DNA from: CAYVTM01 sp964454645
GTDB lineage: Bacteria > Bacteroidota > Bacteroidia > Sphingobacteriales > Sphingobacteriaceae
NCBI GenBank assembly: GCA_964454645.1
Contig: CAYVTM010000004.1
Location: 124,001 to 188,000, forward strand
DNA: 64,000 nt
Reading direction: 5' to 3'
The notes beneath the pieces are model-generated. The model saw only the letters and a list, made by a program, of their open reading frames with translations. It made no database searches and had not been told where the DNA came from. Both the position numbers and the translations under genes were made by a program. Positions 53,108 to 61,232 of this stretch are shown here, piece by piece; position 1 is the stretch's first letter; each line of letters begins with the position of its first letter.

Positions 53108-54133
53108 ATGCACATAGATTTACGAAGCGATACCGTAACACGCCCAAGCGCAGAGATGTTAGCTTTTATGATGAAAGCACCTCTGGGAGATGATGTATAT
53201 GGAGAAGACCCTACCGTTAATGAATTAGAAAAGAGAACAGCAGCTTATTTCGGCTTTGAGGCGGGAATGTTTTGTCCTTCGGGAACGATGACCAATCAGG
53301 TTGCCATTAAAACGCATACTATTCCGGGGGATGAAGTTATCTGTGATTATACTTCGCATGTATATAATTACGAAGGAGGAGGAATGGCTTTTAATTCGGG
53401 CGTACAGGTAAGAGCGGTCCATGGTGAGCGAGGCAGAATAACAGCGAAAGATGTGTTGGATAATATTCAACCCGAAGCAATTAACCTTCCGCGTACTTCA
53501 CTGGTAAGTATCGAAAATACATTAAACAAAGCCGGAGGTTCATTCTATACACTTAACAGGATTAAAGAAATTTCAGAAGCATGTAAGCAACAGAAACTGG
53601 CGCTTCATTTGGATGGTGCCCGTGTGTTTAATGCATTGATTGAAACGGGAGAAAATGCAAGCGATTATGCGGAATATTTCGATAGTATATCGGTCTGCTT
53701 TTCAAAAAGTATGGGAGCTCCGGTGGGCTCTGTATTGGTGGGAAGTGCCGACTTTATTAAATCTGCGCGCAGGTATCGCCGCTTATTGGGTGGAGGAATG
53801 CGGCAAGCCGGAGTGCTTGCTGCTGCTGCGTTGTATGCCCTAGGACATAATATAAGCCGGTTAAAAGAAGACCATCAGCGTGCGAAAGAAATTGCAAAAG
53901 TACTGAGCAGTCAATCCTATGTAGAAGAATTAGTTCCGGTAGAAACCAATATTGTTATCTTCAAACTGAAAGAAGATATGCCTGTCGATCGCTTTATCCA
54001 TCAACTGAAGGGGAAAAATATACTTGCTAATGCTATGGGTAAACAAACCATGCGTTTCGTTACTCATCTCGATTTTAATGATGAGATGTTAGGACTGCTG
54101 AAACAGGCTCTCTCCGAAATTAAACACGAATAG
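53108..54133 (+). CDS. ltaE: Low-specificity L-threonine aldolase
   Basis: Pyridoxal-phosphate enzyme of 341 residues that cleaves threonine or allo-threonine to glycine and acetaldehyde. The start MHIDLRSDTVTRPSAEM and GDDVYGEDPTVNELEKRTA are family marks, the cofactor Lys200 is in VCFSKSMGAPVGSV, and LHLDGARVFNA supplies the Asp that holds the pyridine nitrogen. It begins 14 bp after the DUF4199 remnant and may be co-transcribed with it. Peptidase T follows with its own promoter. Confidence 0.94.
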   Translation: MHIDLRSDTVTRPSAEMLAFMMKAPLGDDVYGEDPTVNELEKRTAAYFGFEAGMFCPSGTMTNQVAIKTHTIPGDEVICDYTSHVYNYEGGGMAFNSGVQVRAVHGERGRITAKDVLDNIQPEAINLPRTSLVSIENTLNKAGGSFYTLNRIKEISEACKQQKLALHLDGARVFNALIETGENASDYAEYFDSISVCFSKSMGAPVGSVLVGSADFIKSARRYRRLLGGGMRQAGVLAAAALYALGHNISRLKEDHQRAKEIAKVLSSQSYVEELVPVETNIVIFKLKEDMPVDRFIHQLKGKNILANAMGKQTMRFVTHLDFNDEMLGLLKQALSEIKHE

Positions 54134-54155
54134 ATTTCAGAAGAATCTGAATTTG

Positions 54156-54163
54156 TATCTTTG
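54156..54163 (+). promoter_or_regulatory. pepT promoter -7 element
   Basis: TATCTTTG, perfect TAnnTTTG, ending 16 bases before the pepT ATG at 54180. It overlaps nothing of ltaE, whose stop is at 54133. Confidence 0.6.
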
Positions 54164-54179
54164 GTGAAAATTTATCAGC

Positions 54180-55430
54180 ATGAATATTTCTTTTGAGCAT
54201 ACTGTACTCGAACGCTTTTTACGTTATGTGCAAATCGATACACAATCGGATCCGGCATCCGATACCTGTCCATCTACCGAAAAACAAAAAAATCTGGGAA
54301 GACTATTAGCTGAAGAGCTTATTGCGATGGGTATCTCAGATGCGCACCTGGATGAACATGGCTATGTATATGCAACCATTCCTTCCAATACCGATAAACA
54401 AGTCCCGGTAATTTGTTTTTGTTCGCACATGGATACCTCTCCCGATTGTTCGGGAGAACATGTGAACCCCATCGTTCATAAAAAGTACGACGGAAAGGAT
54501 ATCATACTTCCGATGGATACATCGCAGGTGATTCGTTTTTCCGAACATCCTGATTTGTCGGCACAAATCGGAAACGATATTGTAACTGCTGATGGAACTA
54601 CGTTATTGGGTGCAGATAATAAAGCAGGAGTAGCGGAAATTATGGATGCTGCTTATTTCTTCATGCAACATCCTGAAATTAAACACGGTGCTATTCGCAT
54701 TCTTTTTACTCCTGATGAAGAGATTGGGCGTGGGGTTGATAAAGTGGATATTGAAAAGTTAGCTGCCGATTTCGCTTATACGATTGATGGGGAAAGCCTT
54801 GGTCATGTTGAAGATGAAACCTTTTCGGCAGATGGGCTGCAAATTATTGTTCGTGGCATTTCCACTCATCCCGGGTTTGCCAAAGGTAAAATGGTGAATG
54901 CTATAAAAGTTGCTTCGGAAATTTTAAATGCTTTGCCTAAAGATTCTTTGTCGCCCGAGACTACTGAAAAACGTGAAGGGTTTATGCATCCGACAGGAAT
55001 GAGCGGTACGATGGAACAATGCACCCTCAGTTTTATTATCCGCGATTTTGAGGATGATAAACTTGTGGAATATGAAGAAATGCTTCGGGCAATCTGTAAA
55101 AGCGTTATTGACAAATATCCCGGAGCTGCTTTTGAGTTTAAGGTACAGCAACAGTATAGAAATATGAAAAAGATAGTGGATCAACATCCGCAAATTATGG
55201 ACTATGCGATGCAAGCCATCGAACGTGCAGGATTGAAAGCCGTAAGGGGAGGAATACGGGGAGGGACGGACGGTTCGCGCTTGTCGTATATGGGATTGCC
55301 ATGCCCGAATATCTTTGCAGGCGAGCATGCGTTCCATTCCAAACTCGAATGGGTATCGGTACAGGATATGGAAAAAGCTATGCAAACTATTGTGCATTTA
55401 GCGATGCTTTGGGAGGAAGGAGCGGAATAA
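54180..55430 (+). CDS. pepT: Peptidase T (tripeptide aminopeptidase)
   Basis: Cytosolic M20B zinc aminopeptidase of 416 residues that releases the N-terminal residue of tripeptides. Metal-binding motifs: CFCSHMDTSPD (His and Asp), DGTTLLGADNKAGVA (bridging Asp), PDEEIGRG (catalytic and metal Glu) and the later HAFHSKLEWV (His). GIRGGTDGSRLSYMGLPCPNIFAGEHAFH is a strong PepT signature. It has its own promoter and a long palindromic terminator. Confidence 0.96.
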   Translation: MNISFEHTVLERFLRYVQIDTQSDPASDTCPSTEKQKNLGRLLAEELIAMGISDAHLDEHGYVYATIPSNTDKQVPVICFCSHMDTSPDCSGEHVNPIVHKKYDGKDIILPMDTSQVIRFSEHPDLSAQIGNDIVTADGTTLLGADNKAGVAEIMDAAYFFMQHPEIKHGAIRILFTPDEEIGRGVDKVDIEKLAADFAYTIDGESLGHVEDETFSADGLQIIVRGISTHPGFAKGKMVNAIKVASEILNALPKDSLSPETTEKREGFMHPTGMSGTMEQCTLSFIIRDFEDDKLVEYEEMLRAICKSVIDKYPGAAFEFKVQQQYRNMKKIVDQHPQIMDYAMQAIERAGLKAVRGGIRGGTDGSRLSYMGLPCPNIFAGEHAFHSKLEWVSVQDMEKAMQTIVHLAMLWEEGAE

Positions 55431-55477
55431 TATAATAATAAATGGAAAAAGGTATCTATCTGAATTGCAATAAAAAT

Positions 55478-55507
55478 AAAAAAGAGTTCCGATCGGAACT
55501 CTTTTTT
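55478..55507 (+). terminator. pepT terminator
   Basis: Perfect 13-bp stem AAAAAAGAGTTCC / GGAACTCTTTTTT around GATC, ending in a T-run. It is near-symmetrical and could also act on minus-strand transcripts. Confidence 0.88.
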
Positions 55508-55593
55508 GTCCAATTTGGTTTGAAGTTCCTTTTCAAAGTTTTTTATCTTTACAACATCAAAATGCTAATGAGGGAAATGGTTGAACACAGCTA

Positions 55594-55631
55594 TTGATTA
55601 TATAAGGGTTATATTATCTTTATATAATCAA
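55594..55631. repeat. Perfect AT-rich inverted repeat upstream of a broken lipoprotein gene
   Basis: TTGATTATATAA (55594-55605) and its exact inverse TTATATAATCAA (55620-55631) flank a 14-base loop. It ends 24 bp before the lipoprotein start at 55656 and overlaps a promoter-like TATCTTTA. It could be an operator or hairpin; no regulator is identified. Confidence 0.55.
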
Positions 55632-55655
55632 CAACAAACCTAAAACTTGAATGCT

Positions 55656-56772
55656 ATGAAAAAAATATCACCTTCTTAGTTTGTTCTGTATTATTATTTA
55701 CCACGTGCAAAAAAGCAGAATTTGAACACAACTCCGTAAAAAATATTTCTGCAAATAGAATATATGCCGGAACCAATCTTACTGAACTAACTTCTCCTAT
55801 TATTGATTATATTGAGGAGAATGCCGATGTTAATGATCGCAACATAGATGGATTGATGTATCTCATCGGATTATGCTTTAATGAAATATGTAGTGACCAA
55901 GAACTGGTCGATGAAATAATTCAACTGGTATTGATCACAGAAACCGATGAGAATGAGGTTTCTGTTGCTTATTTGATGTCTCAACTGCCCGAAGTAGAAA
56001 CTATTGTAACTACCTCTATAATAATTCTACCGATTTTTCAACTTTAGCCGAGGGGATGGTGTACAACGGAGTAGATTATTTTCCTACATTATATGTTCCT
56101 AATGTAAGAGCAGGGCATCCTAGTAGACCCGTTGTTGCATTAGGGTTTGGATATGAAACTGACGATGAAGTAGAATATATACCAGGGTGGATATTCGACG
56201 ATGTGTCGTTACAAAATATAGAAATACTGATTAATGAAGATGAAGCGGACAATATTGAAGCGCCTGTTTTTATTATATCTAACGCAACACTTCATGAAGA
56301 AGAAGGTGAAGAATCACCCGAGTTGGATGATCATGGAGAGCATCAAGGGTTTCAAAGACCTGTTGTAAACGGAGAGGCAGTGATCACATGTTATAAAATA
56401 GCACACAGATACGAAACTGATAGCCGTTCAAATTACCGCTATTCTATACGTGCCTATTGCTCGGGTGGAATGCATAAAAATCCCCCAAAAGGAATACAAA
56501 TTGCCAATATTCACAAGAATGATATCAATGTAGGTTTTTTTAATCAAAATAAAGAATTGGAATATCTTGCAGCAAGTGGAACACTGTATGGTTTGTATGG
56601 TGCTACTTTTGAGTACGACTGGTATGCTTCCAACCAAACAGTAATCTTTGATTATAAGTCATTCAAATTGCGGATGAAATATAGTCACGAATACTACCAG
56701 TTGTTTTATATACCAAAAGACTATTTTAAAACTTTTTCCAGTAAAGGATATATTTGTATCGATTTCGATTAA
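55656..56772 (+). pseudogene. Lipoprotein gene broken by two single-base deletions
   Basis: The ATG at 55656 runs only seven codons before a stop, but adding one A to the A-run at 55659-55665 gives MKKNITFLVCSVLLFTTC, a textbook lipoprotein signal with a lipobox Cys, continuing KKAEFEHNSVKNISANRIY through SQLPEVETIVTT. That frame then stops at 56047, while the -1 frame from about 56013 carries on as YNNSTDFSTLAEGMVYNGVDYFPTLYV and runs to a stop at 56770-56772. Both repairs need one added base. The joined product would be about 370 residues with an acidic, Tyr-rich mature domain. No family is recognised. The outer-membrane barrel gene begins on the next base, so the two were likely a pair. 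Confidence 0.65.
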
Positions 56773-57438
56773 ATGCTGAAAATAAAGATTGTCTTATCTC
56801 TTCTGATGTGTTTCCCGTGCTTGTGTGAGGCACAATCCGTTCAGTACGGAGCAATAGGTGGGATTAATTATTCTTGGAGTTATGCTCCTGTCAGTCGGCT
56901 GACTTTTGATCCTGCCCTTGGATATACAGTTGGAATTTCGCTGCGGATTCCTGTTACTACAAGAGCAGATTTTACGTTATTACCTGCATTCAGCACTGTT
57001 GGTTCTAAAAATCAGTTAGATTACTTTAATACACAAGGAAAACCAGTGAATGAACAGGTTTCCTTCCTTTCGCTTAATTACTTGCAAATGCCTAGCATTT
57101 TTTCATTTCATTTTCCGCAATGGAATGTGGCAGTAAGAGCCGGATGCTCATATTCTTATTTACTTTCGGGGACAAAAAGTTATTCCCTTTATACAAATAA
57201 TAAGATCGAAACCTATAAGGTATCGGTTTTCGATACTACGCAAGCCCCTTTCAATAATGACGCTGCCCGACATCATCATTTTTCCATAGTTGCAGGTATT
57301 GCTTATGCTATAAAAGGATTTCCTCAAAACCGTACAACAGTTTCGGTCGATTATGATTATGGTCTGTCATCTGTTTTTGATAATACCAGAATCCTCAACA
57401 GGTGCTTATCTGTTAAGCTCTGTTATTTGTTTAATTGA
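56773..57438 (+). CDS. Outer-membrane beta-barrel protein (PorT-like fold)
   Basis: Predicted outer-membrane protein of 221 residues. The signal peptide ends LCEA|Q near residue 21; the mature part begins SVQYGAIGGINYSWSY and alternates polar and aromatic residues in strand-like stretches (YTVGISLRIPVTTRADFTLLPAFSTVG; LSLNYLQMPSIFSFHFP), ending LSVKLCYLFN. This is the small eight-stranded barrel look of the PorT/outer-membrane beta-barrel family. Function unknown. It starts one base after the stop of the broken lipoprotein gene, so the two likely form an operon. Confidence 0.7.
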   Translation: MLKIKIVLSLLMCFPCLCEAQSVQYGAIGGINYSWSYAPVSRLTFDPALGYTVGISLRIPVTTRADFTLLPAFSTVGSKNQLDYFNTQGKPVNEQVSFLSLNYLQMPSIFSFHFPQWNVAVRAGCSYSYLLSGTKSYSLYTNNKIETYKVSVFDTTQAPFNNDAARHHHFSIVAGIAYAIKGFPQNRTTVSVDYDYGLSSVFDNTRILNRCLSVKLCYLFN

Positions 57439-57670
57439 TTATTGTGTTATGAATCTATTTGAGAATCGTTAGGGTGGTTGCAATTCCAGATAGTTTGTTA
57501 ATCGTATGCATTCGATTTTATCTTAGGTGCATAATTTATGCTATAAAACTAGAATACGGTTTTATTTGCGTTCGAACTTATTCGTGGTTGAGAACAAAAT
57601 TAGGAATCAAAACATTTTCATTGTATTCCCTATTGCGGAATTTGGGTTTAATTATAGGGATTTATGACAA

Positions 57671-57712
57671 AAAAAGACCTCTCTACGAAAAAAAATATAG
57701 AGAAGTCTTTTT
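57671..57712 (-). terminator. Terminator of the tRNA transcript
   Basis: An imperfect stem of 14 pairs with one C-A mismatch (AAAAAGAC.TCTCTA with TAGAGA.GTCTTTTT) lies four bases past the tRNA-Leu 3' end on the minus strand and ends in a T-run. Confidence 0.75.
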
Positions 57713-57716
57713 ATTG

Positions 57717-57802
57717 TACCCCAGGCGGGACTTGAACCCGCACGACCGGTAAGGGTCACAGGATTTTAAGTCCTGCGTGTCTACCAATTCCACCACCAGG
57801 GC
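57717..57802 (-). tRNA. tRNA-Leu (anticodon TAA)
   Basis: 86-nt class II tRNA. Minus strand: acceptor GCCCTGG, anticodon stem-loop CAGGACTTAAAATCCTG with anticodon TAA, a variable arm, T-arm GGGTTCAAGTCCC, and discriminator A. The CCA tail is not encoded. The acceptor includes several G-T pairs. It reads UUA and UUG leucine codons. It lies 44 bp after tRNA-Gly on the same strand. Confidence 0.95.
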
Positions 57803-57846
57803 AGCCTGTAAAAAAAATCCTCTCCAGAAGAGAGAGGTATTTTTTG

Positions 57847-57919
<73 letters not shown>

Positions 57920-57937
57920 TTTTTTGATTGTGGACTG

Positions 57938-57967
57938 CAAATATAGGTAATTTGAATGTTCTGTCAA
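57938..57967 (-). promoter_or_regulatory. Promoter of the tRNA-Gly/tRNA-Leu unit
   Basis: On the minus strand TTG (within TTGACA), exactly 19 bp, then TATATTTG: the best full Bacteroidota promoter in the window. The -7 box ends 18 bp before the mature tRNA-Gly 5' end. Confidence 0.8.
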
Positions 57968-58018
57968 GCATATTTTAAAAAATATACTTAAATGCCGGAT
58001 TAGCGCTTGATTATCAAT

Positions 58019-59074
58019 TTAATTGTTTAGCTCAATGGTGAAAGTAGAGCCACTGTTTAAACCATTACTATAAGCATATATTTTCCCCCCCAGCCTTTTT
58101 AATATGGAACGAATTAAATACAGTCCGATGCCATAGGTAACTTCGCCTTCCGTGCCTTTGCGGGCATAGGAAGTAAAACGCTCGAAAATCTCTTCGGCAT
58201 GATTCTGTTCAAAGCCTATTCCACTATCGATTACTTCAATATAGTTTACATTCCCTTGCCGATAGGCACGTATTAAGATCGATGATCCCCGGTAGGAGAA
58301 TTTGATGGCATTATTGATCAAATTGTTGAGTACTTGCTGAAAGGCTCGAGGCTCGGTTTTTACTGATACATCAGGACTTATTTCCACCTCCAACCTTATA
58401 TCTTTTTTGTCAAAATTCATTTGATACAACTCCTTACTATTGTTTAATAGCAATTTTAATTCAACAGATTTGAAATGTTCGGAGGTAATAGCTTCATCGC
58501 TTCGCATCAACTCCAAAACCGTTTCCATTAATTCTAACTGCTTACGGGTAGATATTTTTGCCTGCTGGATGATATAATCAATTTGCTCGGGATTTAAGTC
58601 CTCCTCTAATAATTCGAGTGAAGAAAGAGTGGAGTTAGCAGGACTTCTTAACTCATGCGATAATAATGCCAGCAGGTCTTTCTTTTCTTTTAATAACTGA
58701 TCCAGTTCCGTGATAGCAAATTGTAAATCTTTGAGCAGGAATCCGATTTCATCTTTAAAATTTTCGGGGAGATTGGGAAGTTCATTCTTCTGTAAGTAAT
58801 TACTTAAAGTTTTTCGGGCTAAATGAACGGGCTTTAAAAGCTCATTCATGATAATTAAGGTTAAGAAACATGCAAATGCCGTAGATACGATTGTGATGAC
58901 CAAAATCTCATTTTTCGATGATATTTCCGAATGCCCGTACAGCAACCAAAGGATAATTCCTAATAAGGGGATGTGGATACCAATAAATGCTATAAACAGA
59001 AACTTTTGTGAATATGATTTCAGGAAGGGAATCTTCGATATTGTCCGATACAATTTCATATTCGATGAGTTCAT
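58019..59074 (-). CDS. Membrane sensor histidine kinase
   Basis: Histidine kinase of 351 residues with two transmembrane helices (about 25-47 and 56-77) and almost no periplasmic loop, so it probably senses the membrane or an internal signal. A HAMP-like linker (KPVHLARKTLSNYLQ) and coiled coil lead to the H-box LLSHELRSPANSTLSSLEL with His140. The ATPase has an N-box QVLNNLINNAIKFSY, G1 VIDSGIGFEQ, and G2 GIGLYLIRSILKRLGG. No response regulator is adjacent. It is divergent from the tetR-controlled efflux operon, with a gap of about 170 bp to the tetR start. Confidence 0.92.
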   Translation of the reverse strand: MNSSNMKLYRTISKIPFLKSYSQKFLFIAFIGIHIPLLGIILWLLYGHSEISSKNEILVITIVSTAFACFLTLIIMNELLKPVHLARKTLSNYLQKNELPNLPENFKDEIGFLLKDLQFAITELDQLLKEKKDLLALLSHELRSPANSTLSSLELLEEDLNPEQIDYIIQQAKISTRKQLELMETVLELMRSDEAITSEHFKSVELKLLLNNSKELYQMNFDKKDIRLEVEISPDVSVKTEPRAFQQVLNNLINNAIKFSYRGSSILIRAYRQGNVNYIEVIDSGIGFEQNHAEEIFERFTSYARKGTEGEVTYGIGLYLIRSILKRLGGKIYAYSNGLNSGSTFTIELNN

Positions 59075-59173
59075 TTAACCAGCCTTTCATGAGCGTATGT
59101 TTTTTGTACGCATAAAGCAGGCAAATAGTTACGTAACAGTATCGATACTCATGTCTTAAAAGAAGATAATAAA

Positions 59174-59218
59174 AAAACTATGGAAACTTTTGAATTAATA
59201 AAAGTTTCCATAGTTTTG
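59174..59218. promoter_or_regulatory. TetR operator: 18-bp perfect inverted repeat around the promoter
   Basis: AAAACTATGGAAACTTTT (59174-59191) and its exact inverse (59200-59217) flank eight bases. The right arm holds the -7 element TAGTTTTG (59211-59218), and TTG at 59190-59192 gives an 18-bp spacer. The TetR gene starts 28 bp on, so autorepression is likely. Confidence 0.7.
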
Positions 59219-59245
59219 GGGCGGTTAAATAAAAGGGGTATTTCA

Positions 59246-59854
59246 ATGGAAGAAAGGATCTTGCATAAAAGTGATGAGTTGTATCGCAAATTCGGTGTAA
59301 GAAGTATTACTATGGATGATATTGCTCGTCAGTTGGGGGTTTCAAAGAAGACCATTTATCAATATTATCCGGATAAGGATGAATTGGTAATGGCTGTGAC
59401 GAAGCTCAATCTCGAGGTTCATGTTTGCGAAATGGAGAAATGTTGCGGGCAGTATTCGGCAAATGCTGTTGAAGAGATGTTGAATGCAAACGAGAGTCTC
59501 ACGCAAATTATGCAGATATATAATCCGGTGATGATTTACGATTTACAAAAATATTATCCGAATGCATGGAATTTATATAGAGACTTTCGCGATACGAATG
59601 TCATGAATATGATAAAAGCTAATTTTGAACGAGGAGTGAAAGAAGGTTTATACCGCAAAAGCCTGGATGCGGATGTATTGTCTATACTACGTTTAGAACA
59701 GATTGACTTATGTTTTAACGGAGATGTCTATCCGCCTGCACATTTTTCCTTTACCAAAGTAATGTCGCTGCTTATCGAACATTTTTTATATGGCATTGTG
59801 ACCTTAAAGGGACACAAATTGATTAATACATACAAGAATATTAAAGAAGAATAA
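59246..59854 (+). CDS. TetR/AcrR family transcriptional regulator
   Basis: DNA-binding repressor of 202 residues. The N-terminal TetR helix-turn-helix (MEERILHKSDELYRKFGVRSITMDDIARQLGVSKKTIYQYYPDKDELV) is clear; the C-terminal ligand domain is divergent, with two Cys near residues 58-67 (CEMEKCCGQYS). It starts the RND efflux operon and probably represses it by binding the inverted repeat overlapping its own promoter. An in-frame Met at 59180 is rejected because it lies inside that operator and upstream of the -7 box. The ligand is unknown. Confidence 0.92.
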   Translation: MEERILHKSDELYRKFGVRSITMDDIARQLGVSKKTIYQYYPDKDELVMAVTKLNLEVHVCEMEKCCGQYSANAVEEMLNANESLTQIMQIYNPVMIYDLQKYYPNAWNLYRDFRDTNVMNMIKANFERGVKEGLYRKSLDADVLSILRLEQIDLCFNGDVYPPAHFSFTKVMSLLIEHFLYGIVTLKGHKLINTYKNIKEE

Positions 59855-59874
59855 AAACATAATAAAAAACCCCA

Positions 59875-61215
59875 ATGAACTATAAATCCATAAAATTAAT
59901 TTTATTTTTTATGCTGTGTGGTTCGGTGCTGATGGCACAATCGAATACATACAGCTTTACGTTAGAAGAAGCAATCAATTTTGCATACGACAACCAGGTG
60001 GCTATGCAAAATGCAAAATTGGATGTAGAGATATCAAAAAATAAAGTAAGGGAAACGGTTTCCATCGGTTTGCCACAGGTAAACGGAACGGCATCCATTC
60101 AACGCTTTATTGATATTCCTACCCAGGTGGTACCGGCTAATTTCTTCGATACCACTGCTCCTCCGGATGTTCTTGCCCCTATAAGCTTCGGTACGGAATA
60201 CAGCATGAGTTATGGCCTGGAAGCTTCGCAATTGTTGTTTGATGGTAATTACCTGTTGGGCTTGCAAGCGAGTTCGGTTTACAAAGACCTTACCATCAAG
60301 GCGCTGGAACGAACTAAAATTGAAACGGCTGTGAATGTAAGTAAGGCCTATTATTCGGTACTGGTAAATCGTGAACGTTTACAATTATTGGAAGCAAATA
60401 TCCAGCGTTTGAAAAAAACGTTGGATGATACTAAAGCGTATTATGCAAACGGTTTTGCCGAAAAAATAGATCAGGACCGGATTAGTGTATTGTACAATAA
60501 TTTAAGTACAGAGAAAGAAAACGTATCGCGTTTGGTAGAGCTTTCGCTGAAGCTGTTGAAATTTCAGATCGGAATGCCGGTAGATGCGAACCTGAGTTTG
60601 AAAGATAATTTGAAGAGTATTCAACTGGAAAATGTATTGGTTCAGGAAACGGCAATAAATCCGGAAGCTCGTGTAGAGTATGCTTTGATTAAAACACAAT
60701 TACGATTGAACGAACTGGATTATAAACGTAACATCGTTACGCGAGCCCCCAGTTTAGTTGCTTTTGCAAGTTTTTCGGAAAACGGATTTGCCAATAAATT
60801 TCAGGATATCGGTAAAACATTCTATCCGACTTCGGTAATTGGTATATCCTTGAAAGTACCTATTATTGGTTCGGGACAGAAATCTTATCAAACCAAACAG
60901 GCAAAATTTGCAATGCAGAAATCGCAGAATGATTTAAACAATATCGTCAATGCGATTAACCTCGAAGCAAAATCATCCCAGATAAATTTTACCAACAGCC
61001 TTGCCTCTCTGAATAATCAGAAAAATAATATGGAGTTGGCGAAAGAAGTGGTACGTGTAACGAAAGCCAAGTACGATCAGGGAGTTGGATCGAGCCTGGA
61101 AGTGACGAGTGCTGAAACGGCTTTGAAAGAAGCAGAAACAAATTATATAGCCGCTTTATACGATGCAATTATTGCGAAGATTGAAATGGATAAAGCATTT
61201 GGAAAAATTAATTAA
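59875..61215 (+). CDS. TolC family outer-membrane efflux protein
   Basis: Outer-membrane channel of 446 residues with a signal peptide ending LMAQ (about residue 22). Repeated long helices (YSFTLEEAINFAYDNQVAMQNAKLDVEISKNKVRE; YSVLVNRERLQLLEANIQRLKKTLDDTKAYYANGFAEKIDQDR; AKEVVRVTKAKYDQGVGSSLEVTSAETALKEAETNYIAALYDAIIAKI) are the TolC pattern, with the tandem duplication visible. It forms the exit duct of the tripartite pump encoded by the next two genes. It begins 20 bp after tetR. Confidence 0.93.
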   Translation: MNYKSIKLILFFMLCGSVLMAQSNTYSFTLEEAINFAYDNQVAMQNAKLDVEISKNKVRETVSIGLPQVNGTASIQRFIDIPTQVVPANFFDTTAPPDVLAPISFGTEYSMSYGLEASQLLFDGNYLLGLQASSVYKDLTIKALERTKIETAVNVSKAYYSVLVNRERLQLLEANIQRLKKTLDDTKAYYANGFAEKIDQDRISVLYNNLSTEKENVSRLVELSLKLLKFQIGMPVDANLSLKDNLKSIQLENVLVQETAINPEARVEYALIKTQLRLNELDYKRNIVTRAPSLVAFASFSENGFANKFQDIGKTFYPTSVIGISLKVPIIGSGQKSYQTKQAKFAMQKSQNDLNNIVNAINLEAKSSQINFTNSLASLNNQKNNMELAKEVVRVTKAKYDQGVGSSLEVTSAETALKEAETNYIAALYDAIIAKIEMDKAFGKIN

Positions 61216-61232
61216 TCGAAATTATAAAAAGT

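Noticed and set aside
57459..57752. 97-residue open frame on the plus strand
   Set aside because: It runs through the terminator into the tRNA-Leu gene and has no recognisable domain or promoter.
59180..59245. Upstream in-frame start of tetR
   Set aside because: It lies inside the inverted repeat and ahead of the -7 box, so it would not be transcribed from that promoter.
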